Of a stretch of 64,000 bases of DNA, positions 22,153 to 33,150 are shown piece by piece. A program made the position numbers and the translations under genes. Position 1 is the stretch's first letter, and the number at the start of each line of letters is the position of its first letter. The notes beneath the pieces were generated by a model, which did no database searches, was not told the DNA's origin, and worked only from the letters and a program-made list of their open reading frames with translations. Location of the stretch: positions 1,200,294 through 1,264,293 of the forward strand of contig MNCI01013908.1 of NCBI GenBank assembly GCA_015680685.1. Direction: 5' to 3'. This DNA is from Gnetum montanum (lineage: Eukaryota; Streptophyta; Gnetopsida; Gnetales; Gnetaceae).

Positions 22153-23358
22153 ATGGCCATGCATCATGATTTACTTTCACTTCTAGCCTTGGCAGGCCCA
22201 TATAGTAAGCTTACAAGACAATTAAACCCAAAGTCAATAGACGGGGAATCCACCACCGATAGCACTATCACGTCCTTAGAAACATCCCCAGACTGGCCCA
22301 AGCACCTAGTCCAAGCCTTAGATTTAGAGGCTGGGGATGTAACTGAGGACCCTCTCATTGAAATGCCTGTGACTACACATAGGGGGGAAATAAAGATGTT
22401 AAAACTTAGTTCCCTCCTAGATTCACAAACACATAAAGATGTATCCAAAATCCTGCAAGAAAACATCGAGGTATTCACGTGGTCCTATAACAACATGCCA
22501 GGATTAGATTTGAGGCTTATACAACATAACATTGTCTTAGACCTGCGTATAAAATCAATCAAAGAAAAGGCTCGCAAGGTTAAACCAGAGATCACACTAG
22601 TCATACGTGATGACATCACTAAGTTGTATCAGGCTAGTTTCATCTGGGTAGGTGATTACTCAGAATGGGCATCGAACATCGTTGTAGTTTATAAGAAAAT
22701 GGGCAAAATACAAATCTATATAGACTTCCAACATCTGAACAAAGCAACGATCAAGGGTAACTTCCCATTGCCGAGTATTGATCAACTTATCGACACTACG
22801 GCTGGTCACGCTCTGCTATCCTTCATGGATAGTTTCTCTGGCTATAATCAAATTCGTATAAACCTAGAGCATCAGTTAACAACCATCTTCATGACCCCAT
22901 GGGGTACTTTTTGTTACACTATGATGCCCTTTGGGCTCAAAAACACCAAAGGAACCTACCAAAGAGCCATGACATACATCTTTAGTGACTACATCCTAGA
23001 AACACTAAACGACTATGTAGATGACATAGGAGTCAAATCTAAAGAGGTTGCTGATCATCCCAATAATCTAGGTGTAGTCCTCAGATGCTACCAAATGCAT
23101 GACTTATGCCTCAATTCAAAAAAGTGTGTCTTTGGTGTGAAAATCGAACACATGCTAGGGTTTGTAGTGTTAGAGGCTAGAATACGAGTGGACCCTAACA
23201 AAGTTAAGGCCATCATTAATTTGGCACCCCCTACAAACCTTCAAGAATTGCGCAGGTTGAAAGGTAGGGTACAATTCATTAGAAGGTTTATAGCAAAGTT
23301 GACTAACAAGTTACACCCCATGAAACACTTACTAAAGAAAGGGGTTAACTTCGAATGA
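22153..23358 (+). CDS. pol: Reverse transcriptase of element 1
   Basis: An unbroken 401-codon frame, the best preserved piece of either element. The N-terminal 110 residues form the pre-RT linker (HKDVSKILQENIEVFTWSY and MPGL). The RT core follows: VVVYKKMGKIQIYIDFQHLN (fingers), FPLPSIDQLID, LLSFMDSFSGYNQI (motif A; catalytic Asp), TPWGTFCYTMMPFGLKN (motif B) and LNDYVDDIGVKSK (motif C, YVDD with both Asp present). The thumb begins ELRRLKGRVQFIRRF. This is the arrangement of Tat-type RT. It ends at a TGA (NFE-stop) where element 2 has Arg, so the frame ends by a CGA to TGA change. The start codon follows an acceptor-like TAG and an in-frame TGA. Confidence 0.9.
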   Translation: MAMHHDLLSLLALAGPYSKLTRQLNPKSIDGESTTDSTITSLETSPDWPKHLVQALDLEAGDVTEDPLIEMPVTTHRGEIKMLKLSSLLDSQTHKDVSKILQENIEVFTWSYNNMPGLDLRLIQHNIVLDLRIKSIKEKARKVKPEITLVIRDDITKLYQASFIWVGDYSEWASNIVVVYKKMGKIQIYIDFQHLNKATIKGNFPLPSIDQLIDTTAGHALLSFMDSFSGYNQIRINLEHQLTTIFMTPWGTFCYTMMPFGLKNTKGTYQRAMTYIFSDYILETLNDYVDDIGVKSKEVADHPNNLGVVLRCYQMHDLCLNSKKCVFGVKIEHMLGFVVLEARIRVDPNKVKAIINLAPPTNLQELRRLKGRVQFIRRFIAKLTNKLHPMKHLLKKGVNFE

Positions 23359-23823
23359 ACAACACAATGCCAGCAAGCCTTCAATGACCTAAAGAAAGAG
23401 CTTTTACACCTCCCAACTGTTTACCCATCACTGAGGGATAAGCCTTTCTACATCTACCTTGCCACCTTGGACACGTATATCGCAACACTGTTATGTCATA
23501 GAAGAGATGACAGATCTAACATTCTAGTGTATTAGCTAAGTTATGCATTGATAGCATACGAGGTGAAATATAATGAGGTGGAAAGAAATTGCCTCACCCT
23601 AGTGTTTGCATTGAAAAAGTGGAGGCATTATCTGTTCCATAGCAAAGTTAACATTGTATGCAAAAGCAATGTACTCCGGGCTATCAAAAACAATCTATAC
23701 AAAAGCAGCAGGATAGCCCAGTGGAAAGCCATAATCGTGAAATTAAATTTGCATTATGTGAACCAATCATCGATGAAAGGTCAAGCCATAGCTACGCAAA
23801 TTACAACCTCACTTGTCGATAAT
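23359..23823 (+). pseudogene. RNase H (first) of element 1
   Basis: Continues the RT frame. A connection segment QQAFNDLKKELLHLPTVYP leads to the first RNase H. FYIYLATLDTYIATLL corresponds to the strand with the first catalytic Asp, which appears changed (A or T). YEVKYNEVERNCLTLVFALK carries the conserved Glu, and HYLFHSKVNIVCKSNVLRA is the region of the next Asp (CKSN in place of the usual TD). At least two in-frame stops. It would degrade RNA in RNA/DNA hybrids; inactive here. Confidence 0.7.
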
Positions 23824-24273
23824 TAGGCAATCATAGACCCCAAATTCTTTGACAAGCACGTTAACACTATCAATGCTGTCCCATTACATCTTGAAGGTAC
23901 TTTGCATTTTGACAATGCCTTGACTATGCGAGGTGGTAGTGCAGCGGCTGTCATTACGTTCCGCTCTGGGGATATTCAACCATTTGCTTATCATTTCATG
24001 TTCCTTTGTATGAATAATATGGCAGAGTATAAAGGACTCCTCAGGGGCCTCTTAGCAGCCCGAGCATTAAAAATTTAACACCTGGCAATCTGAGGCGATT
24101 CACAACTCATTGTTTATCAAATCATTGAGGTCTATGGCTGCAAAGCTACCCATCTATAACCATATTGCAACCTAGCCAAAAGTTTTCTTAAACAGTTTGC
24201 AACAACGGATGTTTAACACGTGCCACACAATGAGAACACTGTAGCAAATTCCTTGGCCACCCTAGCATTAAAT
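23824..24273 (+). pseudogene. Second, archaeal-type RNase H of element 1
   Basis: After a spacer the frame gives FDNALTMRGGSAAAVITF (first strand), then NNMAEYKGLLRGLLAARAL (the diagnostic N-x-AEY helix with catalytic Glu), GDSQLIVYQIIEVYG (GDS with catalytic Asp) and a last helix HVPHNENTVANSLATLALNV (H.PR.xN..AD.LA type). This second RNase H between the first RNase H and integrase is a hallmark of Tat-lineage elements. Four stops interrupt it, mostly TAG in place of Gln or TGG-type codons. Confidence 0.8.
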
Positions 24274-25609
24274 GTGCCACCACACCTGTTCGCAAGTTCT
24301 CCCGCTTCGATAATTGAGTGTACAGAGCCTATCACTCAAGTAGTACATGTCACCTCTGTAAGCGCTGTGGATACCCAGGAGTGGTACGCCAACATTAAAG
24401 TCTACCTACAACATGGCGAACCCCCACGCAGATTGACATCTACTCAAAGAGATGTGATCTGCAAACGTGCTCGACAATATGTACTTATGGGAGATAACGC
24501 TTTAGGAAAATGCTCCTTTGGTGGGATATTGCTTGCATGCATAAATGAGGGAAAAGCCTAAAAGATTATCAATGAGGTCCATGAAGGACTATGTGATGGA
24601 CACATAGCCCCTAGGGCCATGGCAGCAAAAATCAGATGCTTGGGGTATTACTGGCCTCACATGGAATGCAACTACCTTGCCAAAGTTAAGACCTATGACA
24701 TGTGCCAACGATATGCAAATATTATACATGTTTCACCTACTAAGTTGCACCTAATGTAGATCACGTGGCCATTCCAATGATGGGAACTAGACATTATAGG
24801 ACTTATCACACCTAAGTCTTCCGTAGGGCATAGCTTCATCATCACCACCATTGAGTACTTTACAATGTGGGTAGAGGCTATCCTCCTTAGGAAGACCACA
24901 TCTCAATAGGTTTTCCCCTTTATATTGGATAACATAGTGACAAGGTTTAGGCTTCCCATGACCATTGTGATCGACAACGGGCCATAGTTTAGTAGTGTGG
25001 AAACCAAAACCTTTTGCAACAACCTTGGCATTAGGCAATCTTTATCCTCACCATATTACCCACAAGCAAACAGACAAGCAGAAGCTACGAACAAAGCCAT
25101 CATCAACTTACTTAAGAAGATGCTTAGCAATAGCAAGAGGCAATGACACAAGCAAATCCTCTATGTGTTATGGGCTTACAGAACGACATGTAGGACGGTA
25201 ACAGGTACAACTCCTTACAGTCTTGTTTACAGATCTAAAATGGTGTTGCCTCTTGAGTTGTAGGTATCATCACTTCGAATGATCCTATCTAACATTATGA
25301 ACGAAGCCCAAAACAATCAACCTTGACTCCATAGAGGAGGAGCATGCACAAACACTTGGCCGCATCGAGCAGTATCAAGATAGGCAACGGCAAAAACATC
25401 ATGCAAATCCACATTGACAGTCGATTAAAAAGGGGGACCTCATTCTTAAGGTTGTCTATGAACATGTGAACAAGTTCTCAGCAAACTGGGAAGGTACATT
25501 CATGGTCACAAAAGCCTATGGGAATGGAGCCTTCAAGTTGGCAGACATGGATGGCAAAGAGTTCATGAACCCTGTGAATCACTCGTACCTCAAGCCATAC
25601 TACATCTGA
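24274..25609 (+). pseudogene. Integrase of element 1
   Basis: The zinc-binding part reads HEGLCDGHIAP, then GYYWPHM and TYDMCQRYAN, in which the second Cys is Tyr. The catalytic core follows: WELDIIG (first Asp), a Trp-Val-Glu-Ala strand, VIDNGPQF-type segment (second Asp) and ANRQAEATNKAIINLLKK (catalytic Glu). The C-terminal part ends GNGAFKLADMDGKEF, then NHSYLKPYYI and a TGA at 25607-25609. There is no chromodomain. It would insert the cDNA with a 5-bp target duplication, matching the flanks. Several stops and a frameshift near 25300 make it dead. The lead-in 24274-24550 is open and includes LTSTQRDVICKRARQYVL. Confidence 0.8.
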
Positions 25610-25621
25610 TGCATGAGCAAG

Positions 25622-26075
25622 GTCAGTAGACTATCTTCTACAATGTAAAATTGGTAAAGCTCATATGTTATGATGTAAAACTGGCAAAGCTCATTTGCTA
25701 TGATGTAAAACTGGTAAAGAAAGTCTACTATGATTATAAACTGGCACAGATAGTCCACTATGACTATAAACTGGCATGTCCGCCATGACGTAAAACTGGC
25801 AAAGCTCATCCGATATGACTTAAAACTAGCATAGACTATTTGCTATGACTTTAAACTAGCCCATCCACTATCTGCTACGACGATAAAATAGCACAGCGGT
25901 CTACTGGGACCTTAAACTAGCACAGCAGTCTGCTGGAACCTTAAACAAGCATAGTGGTCTGCTGAGACCTTAAACTAGCACAGCAGTTTGCTATGACCTT
26001 AAACTAGCACACCATGGTCTACAGGGACCTTAAACTAGCACATTAGATGGTCTACCAGGACCTTAAACTAGGTTC
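25622..26075 (+). repeat. Array III of element 1 (core CCTTAAACTAGCA)
   Basis: About 15 units of 28-35 bp, beginning as CTGGCAAAGCTCATTTGCTATGATGTAAAACTGG-type and grading into GCAGTCTGCTGGGACCTTAAACTAGCA-type. It starts 13 bp after the integrase stop. The gradual change along the array suggests local duplication of neighbours. Confidence 0.85.
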
Positions 26076-26099
26076 TCCATACAACGTCCTCAATGTGCA

Positions 26100-27015
26100 T
26101 CCATTACCATTCAATCAAACGAGCGTGCACAATGCCGACATGGGGTGAGACGTTGCAGTTCTAGAATATAGTTCATGATGTCAAGAAAACACCCTATGGA
26201 ATATGTGCAATGCCATTGCCCCTAGCATCTTGCTGATTCTCTGAAGATGTTTTTTGACATCTTGTTGACCTTCTGGAGCTACCGCTACCATGGCCTGTTG
26301 CCCTAGTAGTAGCTTCTGTGGTCGGTGCCTGCTACTGGAGTCCTAGCACTATTGTGGCCCAGCCACAAAGTTGCTACCTTCCAGCCCCTGCCATCGCCCA
26401 TGCCCAAAAGATGTTCAGCTATTAGGCATCTCACCTTATAGCTGAACTGCATAATTTTTTCCTTGGGCGGGGACTCCTAAGCACTCGCATCACCACAATT
26501 CCTAGCCACCTTGGTGCCAACTCCTAGATGTTGATGTTGCCAGAACCTCTGTTGGCCTTTCTAGTTTGGACATCACATGCCTAAGCAAGAATGTCCATTT
26601 CTCTAGTAGCATCCAAAGCTAGCAAGACCTTTGCCTTGTTTTGCTTGATGGTTGTTTCTTCTGGTTTGCTCTCTATTGTGTTTGCAGGGTAGGTGCTGGA
26701 GGGGTGTCAGTTAGAGATGCATTTTGCCAAGGAGATAGGACACTACATCATTCCAAGGTGGTCATCCTAACTAGCTTAGCTACTTGGGAGTGCACATCCT
26801 ATCCTTCCCCTTAACCTCCTTTGCCTCATTTCTTATACCTACAATTCCCCTTCTCACGCCTCTTTTACAAATTTTCCCGATGCCTGTAAAGCTCTTCCAT
26901 ATGCTCAACCACAAAGTCCATGATGCGCGTAACGGAACTCATCGCATGGAAAGCATTTGCAGGTAGGTCAAAGCCCCACGTGGATCTAATGAAACTCATC
27001 CTAGGGAGGAAACAC
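26100..27015 (-). pseudogene. Antisense gene B of element 1 (between integrase and 3' LTR)
   Basis: Minus-strand blocks match element 2 at the protein level. An exon at about 26862-27015, after acceptor TTGTTGTAG, encodes PRMSFIRSTWGFDLPANAFH and RIMDFVVEHMEELYRHREN, ending at a mutated donor. A second segment at about 26390-26660 encodes ACDVQTRKANRGSG, and after a frameshift PPKEKIMQFSYKV and LWLGHNSARTPVAGTDH. I do not recognise the protein. Stops and the frameshift make it defunct. Extra ORFs, including antisense ones, near the 3' LTR are known from Tat-lineage elements. The beginning of the gene and its promoter were not found. Confidence 0.5.
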
Positions 27016-27443
27016 CTGTCCTACAACAACAAGGTTGTTTGCAAATGAATAAGGCAAAACAACAAAAGAAAAGAAAAAGAGCAAAAGCTCAAAAAGGTGC
27101 CTAAAACAAATGGCACATTAGTTGTTTCATAATGACCATGTCTAAGCATTTCGACAACAGGTCAAAAGCTTGCAAAAGAAAGATGCCCACATGTATCGAC
27201 TCCCTCACAAGCATTTTGATGAGGGACCACACTATGCTACATCTTTCGCTTCCTGAAATTATCTCCATAGATCCACCCTTTCCACTTCCCCTACATGTCT
27301 ATCCTAGCACTCTCAAGCATAGCTAAGCGACATCTGGACAATTACTAAAGAGCAATGATTAGTGTTTTGTCTTTTGTGGTGTTTTGTATTCTTTGTTGGT
27401 GTTTCCCAGGCCTGTCCTTCAGACATCAACAAAGAGGGGCTAG
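27016..27443 (+). other. 3' untranslated region and polypurine tract of element 1
   Basis: Nothing coding could be supported. It ends in AACAAAGAGGGGCTAG (27428-27443), the polypurine tract directly before the TGAAACACC start of the 3' LTR. A similar ACAAAGAGGAGCCAA precedes the LTR of element 2. Confidence 0.7.
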
Positions 27444-29144
27444 TGAAACACCATAAAATTTTGAGACCCTTTTGCTTCACCAGGGTCTTGGAATTTAGGA
27501 AAAGGCTTCGACAAGTGTAGCGTCATGATCATTGGGAAGGAAAATATAAGCATCAAGGATAGACTATCTAGTCCAACAAGTTATCTACTTCCATGACTAG
27601 CAGGCTCGCTGGACTCACCAACCTGCCCAAATGGATAGTTGGCCTAGCTGACAGTCTACACAGAGACTATGCCTAGAGTTGACGACAGTGCTCAGGATGA
27701 GCAAAATAGTTCGGAAATTTTTCTAGTGGAGACGTTTGCTATGCTATTCTATGCTGCACAATGTAGAAAACCTTTGAAAAATCAATCAAGCATCCAAATA
27801 CAAGTTTTAGCAAGATGTTCGCACAAGGAAAAGTCAAAATTTAGCCAACACATGGTGCTACATTATGCTACGCTACATAGCGTAGCAAGGGCAAAACATG
27901 CAAAGATCCCTCCGCAAAGATGTTTTAGCAAAAGAACTACATATAACAGCATTGTGGATTTCAAAACTACTATGTCTCAATTAGCTCTTGAACCACAAGC
28001 AAAGTTTTCTCGTGAAACATTGTAATTTTGATAGAAATGCAACTTACATTGGCTGCTACGCTATGCTACGCTACGTAGCATAGCATAGTGTAGTAAAGAT
28101 GTGCATCAATAAAAATGCTCCAAAGGTTAGCTTGGCATGCACCAAGACTTTCAGCAAAAGCTAGTGACTCCAAGCAAGTTTTTTGTTTAAATCAGTGGCT
28201 ACGCTGTGCTAGACTACATAGCATAGCACAGCATAGCAAGCAACTACATTATATCGACGTGCTACACTGCATAGTATAGCATAGCGTAGCAAGCGGCTAC
28301 ACTACTTTAATGTGCTTCATTTCTTGCTTACATTGTTGGCACACCTAATTCTAGCATCTTCAGTTTTGACAACATGGTTGCAGCGTAGCAAGTTCATGAC
28401 CATTTTTGCACATCTACGTAGTACGGGCACGTCAGCATCTTGTGGGGTCTAGGACATGTGGCATCCAGGCCTCATTTCTCACATGCTCTTGGCCCTATAA
28501 ATACCTTGATGAATGACACTGAAAGGGTTGCATTTTTTGGGCATCGGCAAGGGTAGTTGACTGGTGGGAAAATTTTGGGTTGGCATTTTTGGCATTAGCA
28601 CTTTCAAGTTGGCTTCTTTGTTTAGCATTGAAAAAGGACAGTTGGCTTGTTGGCATTGGGCATAATTTGCTGGTTGAAATTTTTCATTGGTTGGCTTTCT
28701 CGTTGGCTTGCAAGTTTATATTCAAGAGCATAGTTGGCATCCTTTGAGTAGCTTGATTACTCTTGAATTCTCGATGTGCCTCTGGCGTTGTATAACTTGT
28801 TGTACATCTCTCAAACAGGGCAAAGAATTGAATCCTTGACCTTGAGGTGGTGCATTTTCTTACTTGAGTTCATTCTAATTATTTCTTTATCGTTATCGCT
28901 ATTTAGCATTACTTCCTTCGTTCCCACATTTATTGATTATCAATTTTACCTCGTGTATTTCGCAATCAAAACAATGTTTACGTCAGGTTAAGTTACACCG
29001 ATTAGGTTCTTATTTGATCGACCAGACCATTCAGGGTGCCCCATTTCCATTTTATCCAGCATGACCCTCACATGGATTTGGGGTTAAACTATTCACCCAG
29101 TAACCTCTCGGTGTTTCCAGCCACCAACGGTTTCCGTCACTACC
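27444..29144 (+). repeat. 3' LTR of element 1
   Basis: 1701 bp. It starts TGAAACACCATAAAATTTTG and ends CGTCACTACC, where the last base of the canonical CA is C. It holds hairpins at about 27855-27888, 28053-28095, 28196-28235 and 28258-28292, TATAAATA at 28496-28503, and the TTGGCA-like repeats at 28540-28740. GTAAT follows at 29145. Confidence 0.88.
28496..28503 (+). promoter_or_regulatory. TATA box in the 3' LTR of element 1
   Basis: TATAAATA in the context GGCCCTATAAATACC, as in the 5' LTR at 11009. Confidence 0.7.
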
Positions 29145-29149
29145 GTAAT
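29145..29149. other. Target-site duplication of element 1, right copy
   Basis: GTAAT, identical to 9997-10001. The following A-rich stretch to about 29285 is the continuation of the 3' untranslated region of element B. Confidence 0.85.
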
Positions 29150-29289
29150 GATGGTGTAAAAGAAAAACTTAAAAAAGATCAATAACTTGAAAAAAAAAGA
29201 TGTAAAAAAAAAGAATATGAAAATAAAAAGTTGATAAACCAAAAATGTGTAAAAAAAAAAGTCAAAAGACTAAGGAGCTAGGTAAAGTA

Positions 29290-30720
29290 TTAGTATGAAT
29301 GGCCATCTCCCCCACAACTAAGTTGGAAGGGGGAGATTTGAAAGATTGAGTGTGGTTGTCCATCTGGCAAGGTGTTTATTGAGTTGGTTAGCTTAGGCTC
29401 ATGGAAAGGTTTTAGTTGTTGGATGTTGACTAATTGTTTCTTGTCTAAGCTGTCAAGTTTATAGATAATCATGCTCCTAGATGGAAAAGTATCTTCAATA
29501 ATGTAAGGTCCTTCCCACAACGTTTGAAATTTGGTTTGTTGAGGTATGTGTGTAGGATTCTAGTAGAGAACCTTATCTCCTAGTTAAAACTTGACTTTCC
29601 TTTTTCTTAGGTTATGACATTTCTTGTTGAATGCCTTATGCATTTTTTTAGATGACAAGGCCATTAACCAATTTTCATCTAGCAAGTTGAGGTTCATTAA
29701 TCTTTCCTTTTGTGCTAGACTTAGATCCATGTCAAGGTCATAGGTTGTAGAGAGTGTACAGAGCTTGAATTGGATGGGTAGTGTTGGTAGTTTTCCATAC
29801 ATGAGCTCATAGGGAGAATAACCTATGGGAAGCTTCCATGTGGAGTGATAGGCCCAAAGGGATTATTTAATTTTATGCTCCAGTGCCTTCAGTATTTGTT
29901 AATAGTGCACATTATAATTTTTGTAATCTCCTGATTAGTGACCTCAGCTTGATTGTTGGCTTGAGAGTGATAAGGTGTTGTGAGTTTGTGCTCAACCCCC
30001 AAGCGCTGCATAAGTTTTTGGAAAGTGGCACCTGTGAAATGAGGTTCATTGTTAGAAATTAATGCATGAGGCATACCAAACCTATTTATGATATTCTATT
30101 GTACAAACCAAGTAGCAGTAGTGGATGTACAGTTAATGACGACTACTACTTCTACCCACTTAGTGCAATAGTCATATGTGACTATTATATATGCCTTTCC
30201 ATTTGATAAAGGTGAAATGGGATCCATAAACTCAATGCACAAAATATTAAATGGCTTAAGAGGCTAAATCCATTGTTGTGGCCCCTCCATTTGAGTTTTC
30301 ATTCCACCATCCCTTTGACAATGATCATAAGCATGGAAGAATTGGTGTGCATCCCTGAAGATTGTTGGCTAGTAATATCCTACCATGAGGATTTTGATGG
30401 TTGTGCATCTCCTAGCATAATGGCACCCGCAAGGGCCTTCATGAGAATCCTAGAGAATGTACAGTTGATCCATGTTAGGGACACACTAGTGTACCAGGCC
30501 ATCAGGACATGCTTTGTAAATATTCCCATTGATTTCCATGAAATGCTTAACTTGGTGAAGAAACTGTTGTTTCTTTTAGGTGTCCAACCCTTGTGGCAAT
30601 TCTTGCTTGAGCAGATAAGTGAGAATGATGTCATACCATCTTGGTTCATTGGAAATTTGTGCATTAATAGCCTCTGCAAGGAGAGATTCATTAGGAAATT
30701 GATTAGATAAGGGGCTCTCT
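29290..30720 (-). pseudogene. Integrase of element B
   Basis: Read leftwards: a lead-in, then the zinc-binding region HEGPCGCHYA ... GYYQPTIF ... HAYDHCQRDG (HHCC pattern with the third ligand changed), the core with YDYCTKWVEVV, ALISNNEPHF (second catalytic Asp changed to Asn), and NNQAEVTNQEITKII with the catalytic Glu. The C-terminal beta domain at 29290-29520 reads MWEGPYIIEDTFPSRSMIIY and VNIQQLKPFHEP. The lead-in resembles that of Athila-type elements (FPNESLLA..., then a cysteine-valine-proline segment). No chromodomain. Multiple stops. Confidence 0.75.
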
Positions 30721-30824
30721 TTCTCCTTGTCATCCCATCTTAGTTATGATAAGTGGTTAGTAACCACATTTTCTACATCCTTTTGATCTACCATTGTGAG
30801 ATAGAACTCCTATAAAATCATAAG

Positions 30825-31150
30825 TCATCGTACGACATGGGGGTTCACCTTTGGTTTATTCATAAAAAATTGGATGGAGCTATTATTTGTGTGCACGAAC
30901 ACTTTATAACCAAGCACATAGTGCTTGAAATTTTCTAAAGCAAACACCACTGCCATCAATTCCTTTTCCATAGTGGTGTAGTTCAACTGTGCACCTGCGA
31001 TACTCCAACTTGCATAGTGAATGTAATATGGACATTTTTGATCATCCAGTTGTGTAAGCACTAACCCCAAAGCATAATTTGATGCATCGGTCATCACATG
31101 AAATGACCTAGACCAATCAGGCGCTTATAGAATTGGGGTTTCAACAAGCT
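30825..31150 (-). pseudogene. RNase H of element B
   Basis: A 90-codon open stretch (30825-31097) contains MMTDASNYALGLVLTQLDDQ (first catalytic Asp), AQLNYTTMEKELMAVVFALE (catalytic Glu) and HYVLGYKVFVHTNNSSIQFF, where the usual TDH is TNN, so the third catalytic residue is lost. It is the standard Ty3/gypsy RNase H directly after RT; no second RNase H was found in this family. Confidence 0.8.
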
Positions 31151-31990
31151 TTTACTTTAGTTGTTGAAATGCTATTTCACATGTAGGGGTTTAGACAAAT
31201 GGTGCATCTTTCTTTGTTAGTTCAACTAATGGTTTGGAGATTTTGAAAAAGTTCTCGATGAAGCACCAATAGTAGCTAGTATGACCAAGGAATGACTGCA
31301 CTTCTTTAATTATTTTCAGTTGATGGATCATTCCTTGGATGACCCTTTCTTTTCAAGGTTCACCTCAATTCCTGCTTTTAAGACATGGTGCCCTAGGACT
31401 ATGCATTCCTAGATCATAAGATGGCTCTTTTCCCAATTAAGTCAGATGTTTGTTTTGACACATCTCCTCAACAGTTTCTCAAGATAGTCTAGGGCTTACT
31501 CAAACATAGCTCTGTAGGTAGAAAAGTCATCCACGAAGACTTTTTCCCCACTACCAATTTGTTGTTGGGAAATGCTAAGGAGTAATCATTGAAATGTAGT
31601 TGGGGCATTACATAGACCGAATGGCATCTAAGGGTAAGCAAAAGGCCCCTAAAGACTTGTGAAAGGCATCTTCACCAGGTCCTCTAGTGTGATCTAGATT
31701 TGGTTATAGTCACTATAATCGTCCAGAAAGCTATAATAGCTGTGCTTAAAAATGGTGTCTAGCACTTGGTCAACAAAAGGTAATGAAAAATGATCTTTGA
31801 AAGTTGCAATATTAAGTAGGTAGAAGTTGATGCACACCCACCATTTACCTCCTTTCTTGGGCATGATCATGAATGGACTAACCCACTTACTATCTGCAAC
31901 AAGGTAGATGAATCCCACCTTGAGGAGTTGCTCAATCTCCTCTTTGATAATCTGCTTTAATTTGAGATTCAAATGACGCTGCTGCTATCA
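31151..31990 (-). pseudogene. Reverse transcriptase of element B
   Basis: Starts at about 31972 with LKLKQIIKEEIEQLLKVGFI and VADSKWVSPFMIMPKKGGKW. Motif A reads YYSFLDDYSDYNQI. After a stop come HKMPFGLCNAPTTFQ (motif B) and KVFVDDFS (motif C with FVDD). The thumb segment follows. The frame is broken repeatedly, mainly by TAG. It would copy element RNA into DNA. Closely similar to the RT of element C at 39797. Confidence 0.8.
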
Positions 31991-32279
31991 TTTCAGCTTA
32001 ATGATAGGATTAGTGTATATTTGGTGCTGGCATATTATTAGATCTATTCTAGTGAGCTCAAAATATGACTAGGAAAAGGCTACTGACCATTTTTCCACAA
32101 CCTTCATCAACATCTTCTTTTGTCCTGTAGTAAGCTTACCATTAATAATGATCGACCATTCATTTTTCAAGAACACAAACCCCATTCTGGTTGGTAATGT
32201 CTTTAATTCAATGGGTTCTTGTTTGAAATTGTCAAGAATCTCCAACTCTCCCTAATTGATATCATCATTTATTACCTTG

Positions 32280-33150
32280 AAGAGCTAGTGATGAACTTGC
32301 TAGAGTTCATCCATACTTGTAATGTATTCACACATTAGGTCCTCAGTAGGTTCCATACACAATGTATTACTACTAGAATGAGTTGTCAACCACTGGGTGC
32401 CTTCTTGTTTTGTGGCTTCCACATACAACCATCTTTTCATTTTAGCTTCTAGTGCACATTACTTGCATGCAGAGATATATGTTTGCTTTACTAACCATAG
32501 CTTCTACACATAATGGCACCCTGAATCATAGTACACAATACATGGAACCCTTTTCTTCTCAATCTTTCCAAATTCATTTTCTTTAGATATCTCCAAGGGA
32601 AGATTTCTAATGTCCATTTTGGCATCAACAATGCTTAAACATGCCCTTATCATAATAATTGGGAAGTCACCCTTGTAGTTCTCCACCTTGATTACTAGGA
32701 TGTTGGTAGGATATGACCATCCACAAATGATGGTTATGATGTCTTCTACCAGTCCTAATGGAATAGTGATGGATTAGTCTACTAGCTCCAACCTAATGTT
32801 GCTCTTCTTCAAGGGAGGAAGGTTTCACATAGTGTACATCTCATGCAAGATCAGATTAACACTAGAACTAGAGTCAAGAATAGCTTTACAAGGCTTATTC
32901 CCAGCAATTTACAAATATACCAAAGGACTCCTAGGATCGGCTAACTTCCTAGGTAGGTTATGGGCTTGAATCCAGTCATATACAACATGTGTCAACATTA
33001 CAGTATGGATTTGAGAGGGATTTTGGTTCAAAGGGGACTCGAATAAAGGTGAGGTAGAGGAAGGTGGAGGAGCAAGGCTACCAACCACTAATGTGTCTAA
33101 GGACTTTGGTGAACTGCGAGGTCGAAAGAAGGGTCTTTTTTTTATCATGG
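32280..33150 (-). pseudogene. Protease and linker of element B
   Basis: From 33148 the frame reads MIKKRPFFRPRSSPKSL, HTVMLTHVVYDWIQAHNLP, and the active site AILDSSSSVNLI. The relatives C and D have DLGSS and DSGSG at this position, so B has lost the conserved glycine. FPIIMIRACLSIVDAK follows, corresponding to FPIIMGTSWIS in C. The linker to RT includes MEPTEDLMCEYI. Inactive. Confidence 0.72.

Larger units (their letters stand above)
10002..29144 (+). mobile_element. Element 1: giant Tat-type Ty3/gypsy retrotransposon with antisense genes
   Basis: About 19.1 kb between direct LTRs of 1656 and 1701 bp, flanked by GTAAT. Internal order on the plus strand is leader, gag, protease, array I, 5 kb antisense gene A, array II, RT, RNase H, archaeal-type RNase H, integrase, array III, antisense gene B and polypurine tract. 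RT motifs and the second RNase H place it in the Tat lineage. I count about 20 mismatches in the first 205 aligned LTR bases, mostly transitions, so the insertion is old. Sequence includes a 94-base N gap in antisense gene A. All main ORFs carry stops. Confidence 0.92.

Noticed and set aside
25622-26075. Short regularly spaced repeats suggestive of a CRISPR array
   Set aside because: Units are degenerate, grade into each other, have no constant repeat plus unique spacer pattern, and lie in a plant retrotransposon.
26784-28025. Plus-strand open frames at 26784-26966, 27132-27326 and 27669-28025
   Set aside because: They overlap the antisense gene B exon, untranslated region or LTR, and are not conserved with element 2.
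29290-29520. Chromodomain at the integrase C-terminus
   Set aside because: Sequence ends with the usual beta-barrel GPY-like segment and the LKPFHEP tail; no chromodomain aromatic cage pattern. Same for elements 1 and 2.
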